DNA of 64,000 nucleotides from Polyangium mundeleinium (GTDB lineage: Bacteria; Myxococcota_A; Polyangia; Polyangiales; Polyangiaceae), in NCBI RefSeq assembly GCF_028369105.1, contig NZ_JAQNDO010000001.1:3527001-3591000 (forward strand), in the 5' to 3' direction. Within the stretch, counting starts at the first letter, position 1, and every line of letters starts with the position of its first letter. A program made the position numbers and the translations under genes. Shown here piece by piece: positions 46,408 to 57,010 of this stretch. Below the pieces are notes generated by a model that saw only the letters and a program-made list of their open reading frames with translations, searched no databases and was not told the origin of the DNA.

Positions 46408-48705
46408 GTGAAGGTGACGCGTAGTCGCGCGGACCTACGATCGCGGCATGGGCCAGAAGGTCTCTTCGTCCGCATCCAAACCATTTTCGTCGATTGCGAA
46501 AGCGGCGTGGTCGCGGTCGGGCTGCGCCGCCGGCTCGTGAACATCCCGCCGGCGCGGACGTTCCTCGGCTGCGTCGTGCTCTTTCTGGCCTACTTCGGTC
46601 TCTCGGAAGCGAGCTACCTCTTCGTCTTCCCGCCCGCCAGCAATGCCGTGTTCTGGCTGCCCAGCGGCCTGACCATGGCCTGGTTTCTCCGCACGTCGCC
46701 GGCCCACTGGCCCGCGTGGCTCCTCGCCGTGTTTCTGGCCGAGGTGCTGGTCGTCTTGCAGCACGGGCAACCGCCCGCCCTGGCCATGGCCTGGGGCGTC
46801 GCGGGCGGTCTCTTGCCCTTCACGGGCGCCTCGCTCTTGCGCCGGCAGGCAGGCTCGGTGTTCGTGTTTCGGCGCCCCTGGGACGTCGCGTGTCTGGTGT
46901 TGCTCGGCGCCGCTGTCGGGGCGATTCCCGGCACGCTCGTCGCCGCGGCTGCGAGCGTCGTGTGGCTGGGCGACCCCTCGTTTTGGAAGGTGGCGATCGG
47001 GTGGTGGAGCAGCGATGCCCTCGGGGTCCTCCTGCTGTGTCCGCTGTTTCTGACCTGGACCGAGCCGGAGCCGGAGCCGGAGCCGTCGCGCTCCGGCCGC
47101 GCCGTCGAAGCCTCGAGCTTGCTCGTGATCCTGACGGGCGGGGCGTTTTGGGTGTTCGCCAGCGTGCGGCCGCGGGAGATCGAATCGGCGCTCCCGGCCC
47201 TCCTGTTTCCCCTGACGGCATGGGCGGCCATTCGTTTTGGACCCCGCGGCGCGACGGCGGCCACGGTCATCGTCGATTTCATGGCGGCATTGCACACGAG
47301 CCGTGGCCGCGGCCCCTTCGCCATGGGGAGCACGTCCGTGGCTGCGCGCGTCTTGACCGTGCAAACGTATGTCTCGGTCCTCAATGGGCTCGTCCTGCTC
47401 CTCGCCATGGTCGTCGTCGAGGAACAGAAGGCGCGCGCCGCCGCCGAGCGGGCGGAGCAGCGCATGAAGTTTCTCGCCACGGCCTCCGAGATCCTGTCGG
47501 AGTCGCTCGATTTCTCGACCCGGTTCGCCGCGCTGGCGCGGCTTTGCGTGCAGTCGATGGCGGACTGGTGCGTGATCGACGTCGTGGGCGAGGGGGGCGT
47601 GGTCCAGCGCCTCGGCGGCGCACACCGTGAGCCCGGGAGCGAGGCGCTTCTCCGTCAGCTCGAGGAGCAATACGCGCCCGACGCGACCTCCCCCCACCCG
47701 GCCGCCGAGGTCCTCCGCACGGGGAAGCCCATGCTGCTGCCTCTGCTCACCGACGAGCTCCTTCGAGCGCACGCCGTCGATGACGAGCATGCACGCCTGA
47801 TCCGGGCGCTCGGCACGTGTTCGGCGATGGCCGTCCCGCTCTCCATCCGCGGACAGACGCTCGGCGTGCTCTCCCTCGGCTGCGCGGCGCCCGGCCGGCA
47901 TTACAGCACCGCCGACCTCGAGCTCGCGACCGAGCTCGCCCGCCGCGCGGCCATTTCCATCGACAACGCGCGTCTCTATCGTGACGCGCAGGGGGCCATC
48001 CGCCTGCGCGACGAGATCTTGTCCATCGCGTCGCACGAGTTGAATACGCCGATGACGAGCCTGAAGCTCGACGTGCAGACGCTGAAGCGAGTCACCGCGC
48101 AATCGGGCGAGGCCTTGCCGCCGTCCCTGACGCGGGTCGAGCGCCAGGTCAAAAAACTCGCGCGCCTGATCGAGGAGCTGCTCGACGTCACGCGGATCAC
48201 GACCGGGCGCATGCATTTGCAGATCGAGGACGTCGATCTCCTGGCCGTCGTCCGTGACGTCACCGAGCGCTTCACGGAAGACTTTTCCCGGGCTGCCTGC
48301 TCATTGACGCTGCACGCCGATCAACCGCTCGTGGGGCGCTGGGATCACATCCGCCTGGAGCAGGTCGTCACGAATCTGATCTCGAATGGGATCAAGTTCG
48401 GCTCGGGTCGTCCGATCGAGATCTGGGTGGGCGAGGCAGACGGAGCGGCGCGGCTCACGGTGCGTGATCATGGCATCGGCATTCCGCCCGATCGCCTGCC
48501 GTACATCTTCGAACGCTTCGAGCGGGCGGTCTCGTCGCGCGCGTATGCCGGTCTCGGGCTCGGGCTCTATATCGTGCGATCCATCGTCGAGGCCCTCGGC
48601 GGCTCGATTCGTGTCGAGAGCACGGTGGGCAGCGGAACGGTCTTCACGGTGGATCTGCCTCGCGCCGGGCCCCCGCGCGCCTCCGGAAAGGAAGGCGAGG
48701 GCTGA
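46408..48705 (+). CDS. MASE1-GAF sensor histidine kinase
   Basis: Up to 765 residues. A membrane sensor with about eight segments (50-345) matches the MASE1 pattern: FPPASNAVFWLPSGLTMAWF, AVFLAEVLVVLQHG, WWSSDALGVLLLCPLFL and PLTAWAAIRFGPRGATAA. A coiled linker follows, then GAF (about 370-530), HisKA with IASHELNTPMTSL (H about 543; Asn replaces the usual Arg of the H-box) and HATPase with NLISNGIKFG, DHGIGI and GLGLGLYIV. No receiver. The start is uncertain: GTG at 46408 gives a poorly protein-like leader, and in-frame GTG at 46507 is nearer the membrane region. The hairpin upstream separates it from the surface-protein gene. Confidence 0.88.
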   Translation: MKVTRSRADLRSRHGPEGLFVRIQTIFVDCESGVVAVGLRRRLVNIPPARTFLGCVVLFLAYFGLSEASYLFVFPPASNAVFWLPSGLTMAWFLRTSPAHWPAWLLAVFLAEVLVVLQHGQPPALAMAWGVAGGLLPFTGASLLRRQAGSVFVFRRPWDVACLVLLGAAVGAIPGTLVAAAASVVWLGDPSFWKVAIGWWSSDALGVLLLCPLFLTWTEPEPEPEPSRSGRAVEASSLLVILTGGAFWVFASVRPREIESALPALLFPLTAWAAIRFGPRGATAATVIVDFMAALHTSRGRGPFAMGSTSVAARVLTVQTYVSVLNGLVLLLAMVVVEEQKARAAAERAEQRMKFLATASEILSESLDFSTRFAALARLCVQSMADWCVIDVVGEGGVVQRLGGAHREPGSEALLRQLEEQYAPDATSPHPAAEVLRTGKPMLLPLLTDELLRAHAVDDEHARLIRALGTCSAMAVPLSIRGQTLGVLSLGCAAPGRHYSTADLELATELARRAAISIDNARLYRDAQGAIRLRDEILSIASHELNTPMTSLKLDVQTLKRVTAQSGEALPPSLTRVERQVKKLARLIEELLDVTRITTGRMHLQIEDVDLLAVVRDVTERFTEDFSRAACSLTLHADQPLVGRWDHIRLEQVVTNLISNGIKFGSGRPIEIWVGEADGAARLTVRDHGIGIPPDRLPYIFERFERAVSSRAYAGLGLGLYIVRSIVEALGGSIRVESTVGSGTVFTVDLPRAGPPRASGKEGEG

Positions 48706-48840
48706 GCTCGGCGCCCCGAGGCCCGGGGCTCGGTTGCCGGAGGGAAAAATTCCCCCGAGATCGATGGTCGCCTTCCGCCCGCTCGATCTAGGATCGATGC
48801 TCGGATCGCAGCGCCCCTGGAACGGACGCGAGGGAGAACG

Positions 48841-51800
48841 ATGGATCTGCGGGAGTACGCGCTGGGAGAGGTCGTCTACGACGGGAACGAAACACGGGTA
48901 TGGCGCGCGGTCCATGTTCCCTCGGGGGCGCGCGTGGCCATCAAGAGCCCGGTGGCCGAGGTGCCCAGTCCGCGCGTGCTGGGCCGGCTGATCCACGAGC
49001 ACCAGGTGCTCCTGCAGCTCGCCGAGGTGCCCGGGGTGGCGCGCGCACAGGCGCTCTTGCAGCAGGGCGGCACGGCGGCGCTGGTGCTGGAGGATCCCGG
49101 CCTCGACTCGCTCGATCGCCTGCTCGCCAAGCAGGGGCGCTTGCCGGTCGGGGCCGCGCTGCGGCTCGGTCGGCTCCTGTCGCGGGTGCTCGAGGGGGTG
49201 CATGCCGCGGGCGTGATGCACAAGGACATCAAGCCGCAAAACGTGCTGGTGGACGAGGCGTGCGAGAAGGTCACGCTGCTCGATTTCGGCATCGCCTCGC
49301 TCTTGTCCCAGGAGGCCACCGAGGCGAGCATCCCCGAGGCGCTGGAGGGGACGCTGGTTTATATTTCCCCGGAACAGACGGGGCGCACGGCACGCGCGCT
49401 CGATACACGCACGGACCTTTATTCGCTGGGGGTGACGCTCTTCGAGGTGATGAGCGGGCGGCTGCCGTTCACGGAGCGCGATCCGCTCTCCCTGGTGCAC
49501 GCGCACCTGGCCAAGGACCCGCCTCCGCTCGATTCCGTCGCCCCGGACGTGCCGAGGCCCGTGGCAGCCATCGTGGCGAAGCTTTTGGCCAAGGATCCCG
49601 AGCGGCGCTACCAGACGGCCCGCGGCGTGGCGGAGGATCTGGAGGAGGCCCTCCGGCAATGGGACGAGCGGGGCGCGGTGGAGCCGTTTGGCCTGGGAAG
49701 AAAAGACTTCTCGCGCAAGCTGCGGATTCCGCAGGCGCTGGTGGGGCGGGAGCGCGACGTCGAGCGGGTGGGGGAGTCCTTTGCGCGCGCCGCGCAGGGC
49801 ACGGTGGAGCTTTTGCTCGTCGGGGGTCCCTCGGGCATCGGCAAGACGGCGCTGGTGCGCACGGTCTACAGGGATATCGCGCAGGCAGGGCGCGGGCTCT
49901 TGATCGCGGGCAAGCACGACCAGCTCGCGCGGTCGACGCCCTTCGCGGCGATGGCGCAAGCGTTCGGGGCGCTGATGCGTCAATGGCTCGGAAGCTCGGA
50001 GGCGGTGCTCGAGGCCTGGCAGCAGCGCATTCGGCGCGAGGTCGGGGACAACGCGCGGCTCATCGCGGACGTGGTGCCGGAGCTCGACCTGGTCATGGGC
50101 AAGCTGCCGCCGGTGCCGCCGGTGGAGGGCGAGCAGGTGCTCAACCGGCAGAAGCTGACGTGGCTGAATTTCGTGCGAGCCGTCACGGCGCCAAACCCGC
50201 CGCTCGTGATGTTCCTGGACGACATGCAGTGGGCCGACAGCGCCACGCTGATCATCCTGCAGACGCTGCTGACGGACGTGGAGCGCAAATCGCTGCTCGT
50301 GATTGCGGCGTACCGCGATAACGAGACGCCGCCCGAGCATCCGCTGTGGAAGCTCGTGGAGGCGGTGGAAAAGAGCGAGGGCAAGGTCTCGCGCATGACG
50401 GTGGGCCCCCTGTCGGGCGAGCAGGTGCAAAAATGGCTCTCGCGGACGCTGGAGAGCGAGCCCGCGCGGGTCTTGCCGCTTTCGCGTGTGCTCTCGCAAA
50501 AGACCCGCGGAAACCCCTTCTTCCTGGAGCAGTTGCTGCTCTCCCTGCACCGGCAGAAGCAGGTGGTGAGGGACCCGGAGAGCGGGGCGTGGCGCTGGGA
50601 GCAATCGTCGCTGGAGAGGGCGGGCGTCACCGATAACGTGGTGGCGCTCTTGACGGACAAGGTGCGCGAGATGCCCGAGCCGACGCAAAAGCTCCTGGGG
50701 CTCGCGGCCTGCGCAGGCCACACGTTCCACCTGCAGGACCTCACGCGGCTCAGCGGCTGGGAGCGCACCCCGGTGACGGGGGCGTTGTGGCCGGCGCTGG
50801 ATGCGGAGCTGGTGGTGCCGGTCGACGGCGCGTACCGTCCCGCGCAGGCGCTCGGAAGCATAGGCGACGTGGCGCTGGACGCAGCGTACCGGTTCCTGCA
50901 CGACCGCGTGCAGCAGGCGAGCTATGAGCGGATCTCGCCGGAGCAGCGGGTGCTCGCGCATCTGGAGATCGGCCGGCGGCTCCGGGCGCGTCATCGTGCC
51001 GAGGGGGGAACGGCCCAGCAATTCCTGGAGCTCGTGCGGCACCTGAACCTGGGTTCGGCGCGGCTCGAGTCCGTGGAGGAGCGCAACGAGCTCGCGCGGC
51101 TGAACCTCGGGGCCGCGCGCACCGCGAAGGCGGCGAGCTCGTATCGATTGATGGCGAACCTGCTCGACAGCGCGCAGGCGCTCCTTGGCGAGCGGGCCTG
51201 GGAGGAGGAGAGCGAGCTGTCGGTGGAGATCGGGCTCGAGCGCCTGGAAGCCGCTTATCTGCTCCGGGAGTTCGACGACGTCGAGGCGCGGGCGCTCGCC
51301 TTGCTGGATCGATCGCTGCCGGAGGTGGCGTGGCTCTCGGCGCAGGAAATCCGTACGCGCTGCTGTGTCGCCACGGGGCAATACGCGCGGGGCATCGGGC
51401 TTGGAATGGCCGCCCTCGCGAAGCAGGGCATCACGTTCCCCGACACGGATGAGGCGTGTCAGGTCACGCTCCTGCAAGAGTCCACCGAGCTGGATCAATG
51501 GCTCGAACACGACCCGGACGGGTTTGATCGAATGCCGGTTGATCCCTCACCGGAGCACCGGCTCATCGATGCCCTGATGACGCAGGCGCAGCTCTGCACG
51601 GTCTACGGCGGCCGGCCGATGCTCTATTCGCTCATCATCGCCCGCATCGTGTCCGAGGCGATACGGAGGGACGCGCTCACGCCTGCGGCCGCCTTCATGA
51701 TTTGCAGCTTTGCCAATGTGTGGTCGGTGGCGACGGGCATGTATCGCCGTGCCATGCGCTGGCTCACGCCCGGGGTGCGCGCCGCAGAGCGTGTGGGCTC

Positions 51801-54800
51801 CCCGATGCTCCCCGAGTGCATCGCGCTCAAGGGGATCTACCTGGTCCACTCGAGGCCCATCGATGAAGCGCCCCCCGTCTACGAGCAAGGCATCGCTGCA
51901 GGCTTGAAGATCGGGTCGTTTCAAGGCACGAGCTGGGGCCTCCTGGCCGAGCTGTTCTATTACCGCGTTTGGCGTGGCCTGCCGCTTGGCCAGGTCGACG
52001 CGCAGGTCAAGGCTCGCTGGGATCTCGTGCAGCGCGCGGGAGACGCCGTGGGAAGGCACCACTTCGAGGCGGTGGCGTCCTATTGCGAGGTGCTGATGAC
52101 GCCGGACGGCGCCCCACGACTCCTGCATGACGAGCCCTTGTCGCGAGGCTCGCGCTCCCTCCTGGCCGACGGGGACGGGTTCACGGGAGGGCTCGCTCGT
52201 ACCTTGGAAGCCTATTTGTTCTGCGTCACCGGCAGGTGGGAGCGAGCGCTCGCGCGGGCGCGGGAGGCCGACCAATTTCGAGCCGACATTCTCGGCATGC
52301 CCCCCGTGACGGACATCGCGCTCTTTCTGGCGCTCGCGGCTGCGAAGTGCTGGCCCGACGCCGCCACGCACGAGGAACAGGAGCGGCTGCGGCAGCACAT
52401 CGAGCACAGCCTCGCGCGATTGCGCTACTTCACCGAAGGCTGCGAGGCCAATTTCGTCCACAAGCTGCGCCTCGTCGAGGCCGAATACGCCCGCGTCCTC
52501 GGCAAGACCGAGGAGGCTGCGTCCAAATACGACGAGGCCATCGAGCTCGCCCGCGAGCACCGCTTCTTGCACATCGAGGCCCTGGCAGCCCAGCTCGCCG
52601 CTGAGTTTCGCCTTTCGACGGGCAAGAGCCACGTCGGGGCGATGTACCTGCGCGAGGCGCGTGATGCCTATGCGCGCTGGGGCGCGTACGCCGTGGTCGC
52701 GCACCTCAGCGCGAGGTATCCCGCCGTGCTCAAGGTGAGCATGCACGAGCCTTCCCCCGAGCGCACGACCGTGACGGCAACGACCACGACCATGGGGGGA
52801 TCCACGGACGCGAGTTTCGACGTGAAGACCGCGGTGCGCGCAGCGCAGGCGCTCTCGGGCGAGCTCGACCCGGGGCGCGTGGTGGGCCGGCTGATGGAGC
52901 TCACGCTGGAGAATGCGGGGGCGCAGCGCGGCGCCCTGGTGCTCAGCGAAGGGGAAGCGCTCTCCGTCGTCGCGCGGCTCTCGGTGGAGGGGGCCCGCAT
53001 CGAGACGGGGCTCTCGGAGCCTCTCGGGCAAAGCCACGACGTGCCGGTGGCGGTGGTGAAATATGCGGCCCGCACGGGCGAGCCGGTGGTGACCGGCGAC
53101 GCGAGGTCCGAGGCGCGTTTCGCCGGCGACCCGTACCTGGCATCCCACGCGGTGCTCTCGCTGCTCGCGCTTCCCTTGACGCATCGGGGCCATGTGGTGG
53201 GCGTGCTCTACCTCGAGCACCGCGACGTGCCGTCGGCGTTCCCTCCCGCGCGCGTGGAGCTCTTGTCGGTGCTCGCCTCGCAGGCCGCGATCGCCGTCGA
53301 GAACGCCGTGCTCTACCGGGACCTGGAGGTCAAGATCCAGGAGCGCACGGCGCAGCTCCAGATCGCCAAGGAGGCGGCCGACCGCGCCAATCGAGCGAAG
53401 AGCGATTTCCTTTCGAGCATGAGCCATGAGCTGCGCACGCCGCTCAATGGCATCCTGGGGTATGCGCAGTTCCTCCTTCGAGCGCCCGAGCTTTCGCCGA
53501 AGAGCCGCGAAGGGGTGCAAATCGTCAAGAAATCGGGCGAGCACCTGCTTTCGCTGCTCAATGACCTCCTGGACCTGGCGAAGATCGAGGCCGGCAAGAT
53601 GGAGCTCGTCCCCCTGCGGATCGACTTTGGCTCCTTCGTGCGCACCATCGCAGACCTCTGCCGTGTGCGCGCCGAGCAGAGGGGCATCACCTTCACCCAC
53701 GCGGTGCGGGGCCCGGCGCTCGCCGCCGTGCACGCCGACGAAAAGCGCTTGACGCAGGTGCTCCTGAACCTGCTCGGCAATGCCATCAAGTTCACCAAGC
53801 GCGGCGCGGTCACCCTGCTCGTCGACGTGCTGGACGAGGGCGGAGGGGGGCCACGCGAGGTGCGCTTCCGGATCGAGGACACGGGCCCCGGCATCGCCGC
53901 GGAGCACCTCGCGCGCATTTTCGAACCCTTCGAGCAGGTGGGAGATCAGCGGGTGAAGAGCGAGGGGACCGGGCTCGGCCTCGCCATCAGCAAGAGGATC
54001 ATCGAGCAGATGGGCGGGACCATCCATGTCGAGAGCGAGCTCGGCAAAGGGAGCGCGTTCACGGTGACGTTCACGCTGGCCGAGGCACTCCCCTCCGTGG
54101 CCGTCGACGAACCCCCGGAGTGGGACACGATCTCCGGGTATCGCGGCGAGCGCCGCAAGATCCTCGTCGTGGACGACAACCCCAACAACCGCGCGTTGTT
54201 TTGCGATCTGCTGGTCCCCATTGGCTTCGACGTCGTCCAGGCCGACGGCGGCGAATCCGCGCTGCGGCTGGCCCTGGAGCACAGGCCGGCGCTGATCCTG
54301 ATGGACCTGGCGATGCCAGGCCTCGACGGGTATGAGACCACGCGCCGTCTGCGGCAGATGCCCGAGCTCGACGGGGTGGTGATTTTGGCCTCGTCGGCGA
54401 ACGTCGCCGCCGCGGAACAGCCGAAGGGGGCCCAGGCCGGCTGGGACGACTTCTTGCCGAAGCCCGTGCAGGCCAGCCTGCTCTTCGACAAGATCGCGCA
54501 TTTCCTCGGCGTGGAATGGACGCATGAACCGGTGAAAGCCGCGGCCCATGTGGCGGTGGAGGAGGAGGGCGCGCTGGTGCCGCCGTCGGCCGAACAGCTA
54601 TCGCTGCTCTCGCCGCTGGTGGCGTCGGGCCGTATCCGGAAGGTGCTGGCGGAGGCGGAGCGAATGCAGCAAAACGAGCCGCGACTCGGCCCCTGGCTCG
54701 AGCAGTTCCAGACGCTGGCGCGGACCTACCAGATACGGAAGCTGCAAGAGTTCGTCGAGAAGTATGCCACGGCGGGCCAGGCGGTGGCCCCGGACCGCAC

Positions 54801-54804
54801 TTGA
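48841..54804 (+). CDS. Ser/Thr kinase/AAA/GAF/hybrid histidine kinase fusion with receiver
   Basis: A 1987-residue relative of the two tandem giant kinases. The N-terminal kinase domain has RVAIK35, HKDIKPQN and a canonical LLDFGIAS, so it looks catalytically competent. Walker A GGPSGIGKTAL (about 330) and Walker B MFLDDMQWAD (about 457), helical repeats to about 1300, GAF (1330-1490), a coiled coil, HisKA with MSHELRTPLNGI (about 1530) and HATPase (NLLGNAIKFT, DTGPGI, GTGLGLAI) follow. A receiver ends the recognised part (LVVDDNPNNRA, Asp in LILMDLAMPG about 1821), with a ~90-residue helical tail. No PAS domain is evident. Ribosome site GAGGGAGA precedes the ATG. Confidence 0.94.
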   Translation: MDLREYALGEVVYDGNETRVWRAVHVPSGARVAIKSPVAEVPSPRVLGRLIHEHQVLLQLAEVPGVARAQALLQQGGTAALVLEDPGLDSLDRLLAKQGRLPVGAALRLGRLLSRVLEGVHAAGVMHKDIKPQNVLVDEACEKVTLLDFGIASLLSQEATEASIPEALEGTLVYISPEQTGRTARALDTRTDLYSLGVTLFEVMSGRLPFTERDPLSLVHAHLAKDPPPLDSVAPDVPRPVAAIVAKLLAKDPERRYQTARGVAEDLEEALRQWDERGAVEPFGLGRKDFSRKLRIPQALVGRERDVERVGESFARAAQGTVELLLVGGPSGIGKTALVRTVYRDIAQAGRGLLIAGKHDQLARSTPFAAMAQAFGALMRQWLGSSEAVLEAWQQRIRREVGDNARLIADVVPELDLVMGKLPPVPPVEGEQVLNRQKLTWLNFVRAVTAPNPPLVMFLDDMQWADSATLIILQTLLTDVERKSLLVIAAYRDNETPPEHPLWKLVEAVEKSEGKVSRMTVGPLSGEQVQKWLSRTLESEPARVLPLSRVLSQKTRGNPFFLEQLLLSLHRQKQVVRDPESGAWRWEQSSLERAGVTDNVVALLTDKVREMPEPTQKLLGLAACAGHTFHLQDLTRLSGWERTPVTGALWPALDAELVVPVDGAYRPAQALGSIGDVALDAAYRFLHDRVQQASYERISPEQRVLAHLEIGRRLRARHRAEGGTAQQFLELVRHLNLGSARLESVEERNELARLNLGAARTAKAASSYRLMANLLDSAQALLGERAWEEESELSVEIGLERLEAAYLLREFDDVEARALALLDRSLPEVAWLSAQEIRTRCCVATGQYARGIGLGMAALAKQGITFPDTDEACQVTLLQESTELDQWLEHDPDGFDRMPVDPSPEHRLIDALMTQAQLCTVYGGRPMLYSLIIARIVSEAIRRDALTPAAAFMICSFANVWSVATGMYRRAMRWLTPGVRAAERVGSPMLPECIALKGIYLVHSRPIDEAPPVYEQGIAAGLKIGSFQGTSWGLLAELFYYRVWRGLPLGQVDAQVKARWDLVQRAGDAVGRHHFEAVASYCEVLMTPDGAPRLLHDEPLSRGSRSLLADGDGFTGGLARTLEAYLFCVTGRWERALARAREADQFRADILGMPPVTDIALFLALAAAKCWPDAATHEEQERLRQHIEHSLARLRYFTEGCEANFVHKLRLVEAEYARVLGKTEEAASKYDEAIELAREHRFLHIEALAAQLAAEFRLSTGKSHVGAMYLREARDAYARWGAYAVVAHLSARYPAVLKVSMHEPSPERTTVTATTTTMGGSTDASFDVKTAVRAAQALSGELDPGRVVGRLMELTLENAGAQRGALVLSEGEALSVVARLSVEGARIETGLSEPLGQSHDVPVAVVKYAARTGEPVVTGDARSEARFAGDPYLASHAVLSLLALPLTHRGHVVGVLYLEHRDVPSAFPPARVELLSVLASQAAIAVENAVLYRDLEVKIQERTAQLQIAKEAADRANRAKSDFLSSMSHELRTPLNGILGYAQFLLRAPELSPKSREGVQIVKKSGEHLLSLLNDLLDLAKIEAGKMELVPLRIDFGSFVRTIADLCRVRAEQRGITFTHAVRGPALAAVHADEKRLTQVLLNLLGNAIKFTKRGAVTLLVDVLDEGGGGPREVRFRIEDTGPGIAAEHLARIFEPFEQVGDQRVKSEGTGLGLAISKRIIEQMGGTIHVESELGKGSAFTVTFTLAEALPSVAVDEPPEWDTISGYRGERRKILVVDDNPNNRALFCDLLVPIGFDVVQADGGESALRLALEHRPALILMDLAMPGLDGYETTRRLRQMPELDGVVILASSANVAAAEQPKGAQAGWDDFLPKPVQASLLFDKIAHFLGVEWTHEPVKAAAHVAVEEEGALVPPSAEQLSLLSPLVASGRIRKVLAEAERMQQNEPRLGPWLEQFQTLARTYQIRKLQEFVEKYATAGQAVAPDRT

Positions 54805-54835
54805 CGAGCAGGTCGTGGGGGCGGCAGCGTCGTTG

Positions 54836-57010
54836 CTACATGGACCGGGCGCGGCCGTCCGGGCTCATCTCGCCCCAACCCTGGTTTCGCCCGGCCAAAC
54901 TCGCGACGTGCGCCACGAGCTCCGACGGCTTCACGGGTTTGGCCAGATGCATCTGGTATCCGGCCAAAAGCGCCCGCGTGCGGTCCTCGGGGCGCGCAAA
55001 TGCGGTGAGCGCCAGCGCCGGCACGCTTCCCCCACGCTCCTGCGGCAACTGCCGTACCTTCCGGATCAGCTCGTAGCCGCCTTCTTTCGGCATGCCGATG
55101 TCGCTCACCAGGACCGTCGGCTGGTCTCGATCCAGCTCCGCCAGCGCCTCCACGACCGAACCCGCCGTCCGCACCTCGGCATGGCATTCCGCCAGGATTC
55201 GCAGGAGCAGCTCTCGCGTGTCCGGCTCGTCGTCCACCACCAGCACCCGCACCCCTGTCAAATTCAGGAGCTCCCCGCCACGGTGCCACAAGGGCCGGCG
55301 CGGCGGCGTCGAGGGCGGCCGTTCTCCGGCCAAAACCTCGACATGCTTGGCCTCCAGCGGCAGCTTCACCGTGACGCTCGCCCCCTGGTTTTTCCCGGAG
55401 CTGGCCGCCACCACCGTCCCCCCGTGCAGCTCCACCAGGTGCTGCACGATGGAAAGCCCCAAACCGAGCCCGCCGTGCTCGCGCGTGGTCGATGCGTCGG
55501 CTTGCCGGAATTGCTCGAATACGTAGGGCAAAAACTCCGGATCGATGCCGATGCCCGTATCGCTCACCGTGAGATGCGCGAACGATCCCTCGCGACGCAG
55601 CGATACCATGACCTGCCCGCCCCGCGGGGTGAACTTCATCGAATTGCTGAGCAGGTTCCACACGATCTGCTGGAGACGATTCGGGTCCCCCAGGACCTTT
55701 TCGCCGGCCGACGCGACGCTGAGCTCCAGGCGGATTCCCTTCGTCTTCGCCGCCGGCTCCGCCGATTCCAGCATCGTTTCGAGCATCTCGGCCAGATCGA
55801 CCACCTCCAGGTCGAGGTTCAGCCGCCCGCTGATGATACGCGACATGTCCAAGAGGTCGTCGATGAGCTTGGATTGCGTCCGCGCGTTGCGCTCGATCGT
55901 CCCGAGCCCCCGGCGCTGGAGCTCGTCCGAGGGACCCCGGGTGAGGAGCAACTGCGACCAGCCGAGGATCGCGGTGAGCGGCGTCCGCAGCTCGTGGCTC
56001 AGCAGCGCCAGGAACTCATCCTTCAGCCGCCCGGTGCGCTCGAGCTCCGCCCGCGCCGCCTGTTCGCGGGAGAGGAGCCTCTCCTGCTCCGCCTCCGTCC
56101 GCTTTCGCTCGCTGATGTCCGTGGAAATCCCGCACACCGCATACGGCCGGCCCGACTCGTCGACAAGCGGGCACTTGATCGAGATGTACGTGTGGAGCCC
56201 ATCGTCCTGGGGAACGATCTCTTCCTTCTCCAGCGGCCTCCCGGCCGCCGCCACCTGCCGGTCGAAAGCGTGAAATGCGTCGGCACACTCCACGGGGAAC
56301 AAGTCATAGTCGGTCTTGCCCATGAGCGACCGCACGGTCACATGAAATAACTCTTCGAAGCGGCGGTTGGCCATCAAATAGCGGCCTTCGAGGTCCTTGA
56401 CGTAGAGGACCGCCGTGGAGTTGTCGACGATGGCCTGGAGCAGATGCTGGCTCTCGCGCAAAGCATCTTCCGCGCGGCGACGCTCGGCGTTCTCCGCTTT
56501 GAGCGCGGCGTTCGAGCTCGCCAGCTCGGCCGTGCGCTCTCGCACCCGTTGCTCCAGCTCCTGGTGGGCATGCTGCAACTGCGCGTTTTTCGCTTCCAGC
56601 TCCTTTTGGGCCTCGCGCAAGCAGAGGTGCGTCTTGATCCGCGCGAGCACCTCGTCGATCTCGAATGGCTTGGTGATGTAATCGACCCCTCCCGCCTCGA
56701 ACCCCTCGAGTTTGTTCGCTGCTTCTCCGAGGCAGGTCATGAATATCACCGGGATGTCGCGGGTGCTCTCCGCCGCTTTCAGGCGCCGGCACGTCTCGAA
56801 GCCGTCGATCCCAGGCATCACCACGTCGAGCAGGATCAAGTCGGGCTTCATGAGGCTCGCCCGCTTCAAGGCGTCTTCTGCGTCCTGCGCGACAAGCGCC
56901 TGATGCCCGGCTGACTCCAGGTGATCCACGAGCACGGCCAGGTTGATGGGCATGTCATCCACGATGAGAATCGTGCCCTCACGAGCACCGGGCGCGGAGG
57001 CTCTGCTCAT
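54836..57010 (-). CDS. Hybrid histidine kinase: receiver-PAS-HisKA-HATPase-receiver
   Basis: A 724-residue soluble protein. An N-terminal receiver (LIVDDMPIN, D62 in LILLDVVMPG, Lys in YITKPF) is followed by a long coiled coil (about 125-185), PAS (about 195-315, ending ISTDISERKR), HisKA with LLSHELRTPLTAIL (H about 338), HATPase (NLLSNSMKFT, DTGIGI, GLGLGLSIV) and a second receiver (LVVDDEPDT, Asp in LVSDIGMPK about 637). The start at 57010 (MSRASAPGAREG) is chosen because sequence further upstream in frame is not protein-like. It converges with the giant kinase, the two stops being only about 30 bp apart. Intact in all catalytic motifs. Confidence 0.93.
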   Translation of the reverse strand: MSRASAPGAREGTILIVDDMPINLAVLVDHLESAGHQALVAQDAEDALKRASLMKPDLILLDVVMPGIDGFETCRRLKAAESTRDIPVIFMTCLGEAANKLEGFEAGGVDYITKPFEIDEVLARIKTHLCLREAQKELEAKNAQLQHAHQELEQRVRERTAELASSNAALKAENAERRRAEDALRESQHLLQAIVDNSTAVLYVKDLEGRYLMANRRFEELFHVTVRSLMGKTDYDLFPVECADAFHAFDRQVAAAGRPLEKEEIVPQDDGLHTYISIKCPLVDESGRPYAVCGISTDISERKRTEAEQERLLSREQAARAELERTGRLKDEFLALLSHELRTPLTAILGWSQLLLTRGPSDELQRRGLGTIERNARTQSKLIDDLLDMSRIISGRLNLDLEVVDLAEMLETMLESAEPAAKTKGIRLELSVASAGEKVLGDPNRLQQIVWNLLSNSMKFTPRGGQVMVSLRREGSFAHLTVSDTGIGIDPEFLPYVFEQFRQADASTTREHGGLGLGLSIVQHLVELHGGTVVAASSGKNQGASVTVKLPLEAKHVEVLAGERPPSTPPRRPLWHRGGELLNLTGVRVLVVDDEPDTRELLLRILAECHAEVRTAGSVVEALAELDRDQPTVLVSDIGMPKEGGYELIRKVRQLPQERGGSVPALALTAFARPEDRTRALLAGYQMHLAKPVKPSELVAHVASLAGRNQGWGEMSPDGRARSM